Source of the DNA: an uncultured Planctomycetaceae bacterium
GTDB taxonomy: Bacteria > Planctomycetota > Phycisphaerae > UBA1845 > UTPLA1
Reading direction: 5' to 3'
DNA length: 14,420 nt
NCBI GenBank assembly: GCA_938008425.1
Contig: CALLKH010000578.1
Coordinates: 1 to 14,420, forward strand
Shown: piece by piece, positions 7,339-13,028 of the stretch
How positions within the stretch are numbered: the stretch's first letter is position 1
Layout: each line of letters starts with the position of its first letter
Position numbers and translations under genes: made by a program
The notes under the pieces: generated by a model
The model's input: only the letters and a program-made list of their open reading frames with translations
The model's database searches: none
Told to the model about the DNA's origin: nothing

Positions 7339-7376
7339 TCAACTATACTATCGTCGATATTCTGAGTCAACTATAC
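7339..7376. promoter_or_regulatory. Direct repeats flanking a palindrome in the rnc-truD divergent region
   Basis: The 10-mer TCAACTATAC occurs at 7339-7348 and 7367-7376, 28 bases apart start to start. Between them is the palindrome TATCGTCGATA (7349-7359, perfect 5-1-5). The first repeat contains a good -10 box, TATACT at 7344-7349; its best -35 partner, TTACAC at 7322-7327 with 16-base spacing, is weak. The segment is an AT-rich island in GC-rich DNA. It probably holds the truD promoter, and the repeats may be an operator. The rest of the gap 7205-7465 contains no gene or clear rnc promoter that I can see. Confidence 0.45.
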
Positions 7377-7465
7377 CAATGATCCGGCATCGAACGTACG
7401 CGGCCCGATCGAGTCACCTTTTGCGGCCGGATTGCATAGGCCCGGCATACGCCGACGACACCATC

Positions 7466-8737
7466 ATGACGCCAACATCCCCCCAGACGCATTCCAATTC
7501 CCTGCCCTTTCTGACTGCCGACATCCCCGGCGTCCCGGCCGCGATCAAGCGCCGTTATGAGGACTTTCAGGTCGAGGAAATCGCCGCCTACGAGCCGAGC
7601 GGATCCGGCGACCATACCTATTTCACCATCGAAAAACGGGGGCTGGCGACCATGCGGGCCGTCAATGACATCGCCCGGGCGCTCGGCGTTCCCGCAAAGA
7701 ATATCGGGCTTGCCGGCCTGAAGGATGCCCGCGCCGTGACGGTCCAGACCCTCAGTATTGAGCACACCGACCCGGAGCGCGTGCGCGAGTTGGACATTCC
7801 GCGCATCAAGATCCTCAACGTCACCCGGCACGGAAATAAACTGAAAATCGGTCATCTGCGCGGCAACCGATTTCGCATCCGGCTTCGCCAGATCGAGGGA
7901 GAGCGAACGGGCGACATCCGTGCCGTGTGTGAGACGCTCGTCACCCGCGGCGTGCCGAACTACTTCGGCAGTCAGCGGTTCGGTTCTCGCGGCGATACGT
8001 GGGAGATCGGCCGGGCGGTGCTCATGAACGACCCCAAGACGGCCGTCGATTTGATCCTCGGCACCCCGGGGCCCTTCGACAAGGGCGAGGTCTTCAAGGC
8101 CCGCCGCCTGTACGAAGCAGGCGATTTTGCCGGCGCGGCCAAGGCGTGGCCTTACGGCTTTCGCGACAATGTCCGCATGTGCCGTGAGCTCGATCGAACC
8201 AAGGGCAAGCACAACCGCGCGTTTCACGCGGTCGACATGCGAATGAAGAAGTTCTACGTCAACGCGTTTCAGTCGTACCTGTTCAACCTGGTGCTGGCTC
8301 GTCGAATCAACGAGATCGATCAGATCAAGACCGGCGACCTCGCATTCAAACACGAAAACGGCGCGGTCTTTCGCGTCGAGGATGCGGCCGCGGAATCGCC
8401 GCGTGCGGCGGCGTTTGACATCTCGCCGACGGGTCCGATCTACGGATTCAAGATGACGGAGCCCGAGGGCGAGCCGGCTGCGATTGAATCCGAGGTTCTT
8501 GCCGGACAAGACCTGAAGCCGGACGACTTCCGTGCCATGGCCCGCATGAAGATCCACGGCGCACGCCGCCCGTTGCGGTTCAAGCCGGAGGGGCTCGAAA
8601 TCGACGACGGCCAGGATCAATATGGCCCTTATGTCGAGCTGCGATTCACCCTTTCTTCGGGGTGTTATGCAACGATGATCCTGGCAGAGGTCTGCAAGCA
8701 GCACCTTGAGGAAGGGCTCGAAGACGACCAGCCTTAA
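7466..8737 (+). CDS. truD: tRNA pseudouridine(13) synthase TruD
   Basis: The enzyme isomerises uridine to pseudouridine, in E. coli at position 13 of tRNA-Glu. The predicted protein has 423 residues. It opens with IKRRYEDFQVEEI (28-40), then has the catalytic motif GLAGLKDARAVT with the nucleophile Asp87 (81-92). NYFGSQRFG (165-173) and NAFQSYLFN (266-274) follow, with LSSGCYATMILAE (397-409) at the end. Those are hallmarks of the TruD/COG0585 family, whose second domain is inserted in the catalytic fold. It is longer than the E. coli protein (about 350), closer to archaeal/eukaryotic lengths. The frame is open to an ATG at 7379, but residues before 7466 are Arg-rich and unlike the family, so 7466 is preferred; neither start has a clear ribosome site. 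A terminator follows directly, suggesting a single-gene transcript. Confidence 0.9.
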   Translation: MTPTSPQTHSNSLPFLTADIPGVPAAIKRRYEDFQVEEIAAYEPSGSGDHTYFTIEKRGLATMRAVNDIARALGVPAKNIGLAGLKDARAVTVQTLSIEHTDPERVRELDIPRIKILNVTRHGNKLKIGHLRGNRFRIRLRQIEGERTGDIRAVCETLVTRGVPNYFGSQRFGSRGDTWEIGRAVLMNDPKTAVDLILGTPGPFDKGEVFKARRLYEAGDFAGAAKAWPYGFRDNVRMCRELDRTKGKHNRAFHAVDMRMKKFYVNAFQSYLFNLVLARRINEIDQIKTGDLAFKHENGAVFRVEDAAAESPRAAAFDISPTGPIYGFKMTEPEGEPAAIESEVLAGQDLKPDDFRAMARMKIHGARRPLRFKPEGLEIDDGQDQYGPYVELRFTLSSGCYATMILAEVCKQHLEEGLEDDQP

Positions 8738-8744
8738 AAACCGG

Positions 8745-8771
8745 CCGCCCTATGGCTCCCGGGCGGTTTTT
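8745..8771 (+). terminator. Intrinsic terminator after truD
   Basis: CCGCCC (8745-8750) pairs with GGGCGG (8761-8766) around a 10-base loop and is followed at once by TTTTT (8767-8771). It begins 8 bases after the truD stop. A run of A (8736-8740) on the other side could allow some function on the opposite strand. It insulates truD from the sigma factor unit. Confidence 0.8.
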
Positions 8772-8789
8772 GGTCCCGGCCAATCCCTC

Positions 8790-8819
8790 TTGGTGCGTGA
8801 CCTTGGGCGCGGGTACAAT
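8790..8819 (+). promoter_or_regulatory. Possible promoter of the sigma factor/kinase unit
   Basis: TTGGTG (8790-8795) and TACAAT (8814-8819) are separated by 18 bases, a reasonable housekeeping-type promoter just after the truD terminator. The leader would run about 35 bases to the sigma factor ATG. It contains a small hairpin, CTTGCG (8829-8834) with CGCAGG (8839-8844), just before the ribosome site. Confidence 0.5.
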
Positions 8820-8850
8820 AGCGTCGGCCTTGCGGGTGCGCAGGCGTCCC

Positions 8851-8854
8851 GAGG
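8851..8854 (+). promoter_or_regulatory. Ribosome binding site choosing the sigma factor ATG
   Basis: GAGG lies 6 bases before the ATG at 8861. It is only 3 bases from the alternative TTG at 8858, so the ATG is the better start. Confidence 0.6.
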
Positions 8855-8860
8855 TGTTTG

Positions 8861-9502
8861 ATGGATGGCCAGAACGAAAGTTCGATCGATCCAACCTGGG
8901 TTGACCAGGCCATCGCCGGCGAGCCGCTCGCGCTTGAACGCCTTCTCATGGCCCATCATCGCAGCCTGACGGCGCTCATCGACGCCAAGATTCCCGCGAC
9001 GCTTCGATCCTATCTCAGCGCGGAAGATCTACTCCAGGAAACTTTCACAGAAGCCTATCGCGGCATCGGCGCATTTCGCCCCGACGGCCCCAACGCATTC
9101 ATCAAGTGGATCAGCACCATCGCAGAGCATCGCGTGCTCGACGCCATTCGCGCCCACAAGGCGGCGAAACGCGGCGGTGGGCGGGCGCCCATGACCGGCG
9201 CGGCCAATGACGACGACAGCGGCGTTCTCGCCCTGCTCGATCTTGTCGCGATTCATGAGCGATCCCCGAGTCGGTCGGCAGCCGGGCACGAGGCCGTCAG
9301 CGCCGTGCGATCGGCCATCGAAAAGCTGAAGCCCGACTATCGCACGGCGATTCAGTACCGCTATCTTGACGGCTTGTCTGTGGCCGACGCGGCCGCTCGA
9401 ATGAATCGCACAGAGCGGGCCATTCACAAGCTGTGCAGCCGGGGGCTTCAGCGGCTCCGTGAATCGCTGGGCGATGCCTCAAAATATCTGACAAGAAAAT
9501 AG
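8861..9502 (+). CDS. RNA polymerase sigma factor, ECF-type (sigma-70 family)
   Basis: This 213-residue sigma factor would direct RNA polymerase to a set of target promoters. Region 2 spans about 24-103 and includes the core-binding stretch SAEDLLQETFTEAYRGI (53-69), then FRPDGPNAFIKWISTIAEHRVLDAIR. Region 4 spans about 150-205, with LKPDYRTAIQYRYLDGLSVADAA and the recognition helix MNRTERAIHKLCSRGLQRLRE. A linker of about 45 residues joins them, including SPSRSAAGHEA, a segment style I associate with planctomycete ECF factors. No anti-sigma factor with a zinc or membrane domain is encoded nearby. Instead the next gene, 102 bases downstream on the same strand, is a TPR Ser/Thr kinase. Known planctomycete sigma-kinase neighbours make regulation by phosphorylation plausible but unproven. 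The target genes are unknown. Confidence 0.9.
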   Translation: MDGQNESSIDPTWVDQAIAGEPLALERLLMAHHRSLTALIDAKIPATLRSYLSAEDLLQETFTEAYRGIGAFRPDGPNAFIKWISTIAEHRVLDAIRAHKAAKRGGGRAPMTGAANDDDSGVLALLDLVAIHERSPSRSAAGHEAVSAVRSAIEKLKPDYRTAIQYRYLDGLSVADAAARMNRTERAIHKLCSRGLQRLRESLGDASKYLTRK

Positions 9503-9535
9503 GGAGCGCGGCGACGGGTTTACGCTCATGAAACG

Positions 9536-9558
9536 GGCGGACCCATCCGGCATCCGCC
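9536..9558 (+). other. Small hairpin in the sigma factor-kinase gap
   Basis: GGCGGA (9536-9541) pairs with TCCGCC (9553-9558) around an 11-base loop. No T run follows, so it is not an intrinsic terminator. It lies inside a possible 20-codon leader reading frame and upstream of the kinase ribosome site. It may be incidental in GC-rich DNA. Confidence 0.25.
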
Positions 9559-9588
9559 AGATCGATTCAGTCGCCACGGTCCACCATT

Positions 9589-9594
9589 GAGGGG
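9589..9594 (+). promoter_or_regulatory. Ribosome binding site choosing the kinase ATG
   Basis: GAGGGG lies 10 bases before the ATG at 9605. The alternative TTG at 9587 overlaps this site and has no ribosome site of its own, so the ATG at 9605 is preferred. Confidence 0.55.
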
Positions 9595-9604
9595 TTTCGG
9601 CTCC

Positions 9605-12277
9605 ATGCAACCCATTCCCCATTCCTCGTCTGACGGCCTCGATCCAACTCGACGCGCCGCGCGTATTCGAAAGGTCATCGAAGATTGCATGGTTCGCCGG
9701 GAAGCCGGTGAACGGCTCTCCGACGACATGATCACGACCGCGAATCGCGATCTCCTGCCGGAGCTGAAGGAGGAATTGGCGGTTCTGTCGATGATCGAAC
9801 GCGCCCGGGTCGGATTCGGCTCGTCGGGTGAGCTGCCCAATCTTCTCGCCACGCCACAGGTCACGGACCAGACCTCGGTCGAGCAACTGCTGGCGTTCCG
9901 AGGCTACTCCGTTTCCCGGGAAATTCACCGAGGCGGTCAGGGCGTCGTTTATGAGGCCGTTCAGCGATCCACGGGGAAACGGGTCGCGGTGAAGCTGCTT
10001 CATGAGTCGGGCTTCGATTCCGGCCGCGACCGGGCGCGATTCGAGCGCGAGGTTCACATTCTGGGCCTGCTTCAGCACCCGAATATCGTGGCGATTCATG
10101 ACAGCGGGACCATCGCGGGCCATCGCTATCTCGTGATGGATCTGATTGAAGGTGATGCGCTCGGGGCGTTTGATCCGACGGCCGATCGCTCCTCCGGCGA
10201 CGCAAGCAGCCGCGCATCGGCGGAAAGATCAAGTGAAGGCGCCGGCCCCCATACTGCAAATGCCGGCGAGCCCATCGAGGCCAGACAACCGATCAGCCGG
10301 CCGGTTTCCGACATTTTCACCGCCCTGCGACAATTCATCAAAATCTGCGATGCCGTCAACGCGGCACACCTCCACGGCGTCATTCACCGGGATCTCAAGC
10401 CGAGCAATATTCTCATCGATCGCGCCGGGGAGCCGCATGTTCTCGACTTCGGGCTCGCCAAGGTCGCGCACAATAGCACGCTCGCCGCCCAGACCATGAC
10501 CGCCGCCGGTCAGTTCATCGGCTCTCTTCCGTGGGCCAGCCCGGAGCAGGCCGACGGCGAGGGCGATGCGGTCGACATCCGCACCGATGTTTACTCGCTC
10601 GGCGTCGTGCTATATCAGCTGCTCACGGGGCATTTCCCCTATCCCATCGCCGGCAACTGGCGGGCGGTGGCCGAGACGATCGTCCACACCGAGCCGCGGC
10701 CGCCCCGACTGCTTCGGCACGACATCGACGACGATCTCCAGCGAATCGTGCTGAAGTCCCTGTCGAAGGACCCGGCGCGGCGCTACCAGTCGGCCGGAGA
10801 ATTGGGCAAGGACTTGTCGCGATATCTCGGCCATGAACCGGTCACTGCGCGCGGCGACAGCACCTGGTACATCATGACCAAGCTCGCCCGACGACATCGC
10901 GTCAAGGCGACGATCGCAGCGGCGTTTCTGGTTCTCATCGCCGGATCGGCCGTGGTGATGACGCTGCTATATCAGGGTCAGCGCAGGGCGCTTCAGATCG
11001 CGGATGAGGAGCACCGCAATGCCGAGGATGCGCTTCAACTCGCTGAACTTCGTTTGACGGAGGCACGCAACGCCGAAAGGACGGCGAGTCAGTCCGCCGC
11101 CAAGGCCGCCGCGATCAACGAATTCCTGCAGGGAATGCTCGAAGCGCCGGATCCGTTTAATCAGGGCAAGGATGTCAAAGTCGCCGACATGCTCGAACAG
11201 GCGGCCAAGTCCGTTCACGAGAAATTCACGGATCAGCCTCTGGTCGAGGCCGACGTGCGAATCACCATCGGCCAGACCTATCAGGGGCTCGGCGACCTCA
11301 GGCAATCGGAAGAGCAGTTTCGCGAGGCCCGCCGGCTTCGGTTTGAAGCCCTCGGCGAGGATTCACGTGAGACGATCGAGGCTTCTTACCTGCTCGCATC
11401 GACCCTCTGGCTGACCGGAAAGCTCGATGAGGCTGAAACGCTCGCTCGCGAAGTCGTCGAAGCGAAGACAGCGCATCTGGGTGATGAACTCGATGATGAG
11501 GCCGAAGGCGCACTTTCACTCTACGCATACATTCTCAACGCCCGCGGCCGATTCAACGAGTCCATTCCGATCGCGCGCCGAAACTACGAGTACCTGCTCA
11601 ACAAGCTGGGTGAGAATGACATGCGCACGGTTGCCGCGATGAATGATCTTGCATTCTCGCTTGATTCAGGGGATCTCAATGATGAGGCCGAACAGCTCTA
11701 CAAAGTGGCTCTCGATCGCGCCCACGCGGCGCTCGGTCCCGACCACGGCGTGACGCAGTCGATCCAGGCGAACTACGCCAATCTGCTTCGCTCACTCGGC
11801 CGCGTGACTGAAGTCGAGCCGATGATCCGACAGGTTCTCGAGTCCCGTCGTCGAACGCTCCCGCCCAACAATCCGCTGATCGCGGATTGCCTGCTCGAAC
11901 TCGCCGGCGTCTATGGCGCAAAGGGCGATGCCGAGAATGCGCTCGTCGCCGTCGAGGAGGCCCTTCAAATCAATGAGGCATCTCTGGGAAAGACAAACTG
12001 GCGGACGGCCGGTTCGTACGCCTACCGCTCCAACATTCTCTGCGCGCTGAAGCGCTACGAAGACTCCGAAGAAGATGCAATCAAGGCTGTCGATGTCCTC
12101 AAACTGACCTGGGGCGAGCACCCCTCCTGCGAACGAATGACCCAGCAGGTCGTACTCGGCCTTTACACAAAGTGGTCACGGCCCGATAAGGTCGAGGAAT
12201 GGAAGGCGACCTTTGAATCGATGAATGCCCCCGCGGATGCGACGGAAAAGGCGGCCGATTCAGCAGTCTCGGAGTAA
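9605..12277 (+). CDS. Membrane-anchored Ser/Thr protein kinase with C-terminal TPR domain
   Basis: This 890-residue PknB-like receptor-type kinase is the partner gene of the upstream sigma factor. Residues 1-100 are a mostly helical N-terminal region. The kinase domain (about 101-415) has the Gly-rich loop RGGQGVVYEA (109-118), ATP-site Lys130, helix-C Glu148, catalytic HRDLKPSN (261-268, Asp263), DFG (281-283), SPEQ (312-315) and DVYSLGVVLYQLLTG (328-342). All catalytic residues are present, so it should be active. A Ser/Ala/Gly-rich insert of about 40 residues (190-232) follows the hinge. One membrane helix (about 434-456) leads into an Ala/Glu/Arg-rich coiled coil (about 458-505). About seven TPR-like units with a roughly 42-residue period follow (about 545-870). 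They would lie outside the cytoplasmic membrane if the kinase is inside. The C-terminal 15 residues are disordered-looking. No terminator is evident after the stop. Confidence 0.93.
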   Translation: MQPIPHSSSDGLDPTRRAARIRKVIEDCMVRREAGERLSDDMITTANRDLLPELKEELAVLSMIERARVGFGSSGELPNLLATPQVTDQTSVEQLLAFRGYSVSREIHRGGQGVVYEAVQRSTGKRVAVKLLHESGFDSGRDRARFEREVHILGLLQHPNIVAIHDSGTIAGHRYLVMDLIEGDALGAFDPTADRSSGDASSRASAERSSEGAGPHTANAGEPIEARQPISRPVSDIFTALRQFIKICDAVNAAHLHGVIHRDLKPSNILIDRAGEPHVLDFGLAKVAHNSTLAAQTMTAAGQFIGSLPWASPEQADGEGDAVDIRTDVYSLGVVLYQLLTGHFPYPIAGNWRAVAETIVHTEPRPPRLLRHDIDDDLQRIVLKSLSKDPARRYQSAGELGKDLSRYLGHEPVTARGDSTWYIMTKLARRHRVKATIAAAFLVLIAGSAVVMTLLYQGQRRALQIADEEHRNAEDALQLAELRLTEARNAERTASQSAAKAAAINEFLQGMLEAPDPFNQGKDVKVADMLEQAAKSVHEKFTDQPLVEADVRITIGQTYQGLGDLRQSEEQFREARRLRFEALGEDSRETIEASYLLASTLWLTGKLDEAETLAREVVEAKTAHLGDELDDEAEGALSLYAYILNARGRFNESIPIARRNYEYLLNKLGENDMRTVAAMNDLAFSLDSGDLNDEAEQLYKVALDRAHAALGPDHGVTQSIQANYANLLRSLGRVTEVEPMIRQVLESRRRTLPPNNPLIADCLLELAGVYGAKGDAENALVAVEEALQINEASLGKTNWRTAGSYAYRSNILCALKRYEDSEEDAIKAVDVLKLTWGEHPSCERMTQQVVLGLYTKWSRPDKVEEWKATFESMNAPADATEKAADSAVSE

Positions 12278-12370
12278 CGCCTCGTTGATTCTCGACCCCC
12301 GCCTAAAACAGACGATCCGGTATCACTTGACCGCCGTGTATCCGCCGACGATTGAATATCCTGGTGTGAT

Positions 12371-12400
12371 CTGGCATCGCGCTTTGGTGCGATATATACT
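12371..12400 (+). promoter_or_regulatory. Probable promoter for the Cys-rich gene, possibly giving a leaderless transcript
   Basis: TATACT (12395-12400) ends 9 bases before the ATG at 12410. CTGGCA (12371-12376), 4 of 6 to the -35 consensus, lies 18 bases upstream. A start about 7 bases after the -10 box would fall at 12407-12410, on or just before the start codon. Near-copies TGGTGTGAT (12362-12370) and TGGTGCGAT (12385-12393) straddle the -35 box and could be regulator half-sites. The remaining gap from 12278 holds nothing else I can identify. Confidence 0.45.
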
Positions 12401-12409
12401 GTAACCGTG

Positions 12410-12805
12410 ATGCGACTGATCTCATCAGCACTGATCCTGATCATCCTTGCCGCTCCCATGGCCGGCGAGGCGACTGCTCTTGCATTCGCCGCCTCCGACG
12501 CGCACGCCGCAAGCTGCTGCTGCGGGACAAAGTCCAGCTGCAAATGCGGATGCGACCAGGTTCCTGCCTCCGCACCGGATTCAAAGCCGGTGAGCATCCA
12601 GAGCTGCCGCTGCGGCCAGCCCGCGATTCCCACGCCGCCGCCGACGAATTTCCAGGCAAATCGCAGCGTTCACGAATTCACCGTGGTGCTGCCGTTCTTT
12701 GCTCCGATTGAGTCCGCCACGTCACTTCCACAGGACATCTTCAACGGCTCATCCGGGCCGCCGGATCTCATCGCGAGCCTTGAATCCGTCATCCTACTGA
12801 TTTGA
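12410..12805 (+). CDS. Small secreted Cys-rich protein, candidate metal binder
   Basis: I do not recognise a named family. The 131-residue product starts with a signal peptide (residues 1 to about 25-34; hydrophobic ISSALILIILAAPMAG; possible cleavage after ALA25 or AHA34). A Cys-dense module follows: CCC at 36-38, then Cys44, 46 and 48 in KSSCKCGC, and Cys66 and 68 in SCRCG. Eight Cys lie within 33 residues, in C-x-C spacing like metallothionein-type metal ligands. A Pro-rich linker (71-79) leads to a Cys-free tail with no clear fold. An in-frame GTG lies one codon earlier. No Shine-Dalgarno sequence is visible, which fits the leaderless promoter model. It lies 223 bases upstream of a TolC/CusC-type efflux gene on the same strand, suggesting a role in metal sensing, buffering or export. 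That role is inference from context and Cys content. Confidence 0.65.
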   Translation: MRLISSALILIILAAPMAGEATALAFAASDAHAASCCCGTKSSCKCGCDQVPASAPDSKPVSIQSCRCGQPAIPTPPPTNFQANRSVHEFTVVLPFFAPIESATSLPQDIFNGSSGPPDLIASLESVILLI

Positions 12806-12844
12806 TCCCCTCCAAGGTCGTTCCGCGCGCAAAGAGAATCCGCG

Positions 12845-12884
12845 CGAGGCCATCGTGTCGTCACCCATCAACACGATGACCTCG
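12845..12884 (+). other. Strong intergenic stem-loop between the Cys-rich gene and the TolC-family gene
   Basis: CGAGG-C-CATCGTGT (12845-12858) pairs with ACACGATG-A-CCTCG (12871-12884), 13 of 14 positions paired with one C/A mismatch, around a 12-base loop. No T run follows, so it is not a standard intrinsic terminator. A separate CGCGCG pair (12824-12829 with 12841-12846) overlaps the base of this stem by two bases and could compete with it. It may be an RNA processing or stability element between co-transcribed genes, or a regulator binding site. The rest of 12806-13028 shows no gene I would support. Confidence 0.6.
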
Positions 12885-13015
12885 AATGGCGAAGCGCCGG
12901 CAACGCACGTTTACGCGTCCGGTTGCGCCCTTGCCAACGCGATTCTCGCCAGCCGCCGGAATACGCTCCCTGCAACCCTTGTGCTGCTGTAGGACTAGGC
13001 CGAAACGTCGACCTC

Positions 13016-13019
13016 GGAG
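13016..13019 (+). promoter_or_regulatory. Ribosome binding site for the TolC-family gene
   Basis: GGAG lies 9 bases before the ATG at 13029. It supports that start and argues against a start inside the overlapping frame that opens at 12886. Confidence 0.6.
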
Positions 13020-13028
13020 TCACGCGTC

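Noticed and set aside
7367..8704. Minus-strand open frame of 445 codons
   Set aside because: It is antisense to truD, has no recognisable motifs and reads like a mirror of the GC-rich coding strand.
12163..12633. Minus-strand open frame of 156 codons across the kinase end and the Cys-rich gene
   Set aside because: It runs antisense to two better supported genes and across their promoter, with no family resemblance.
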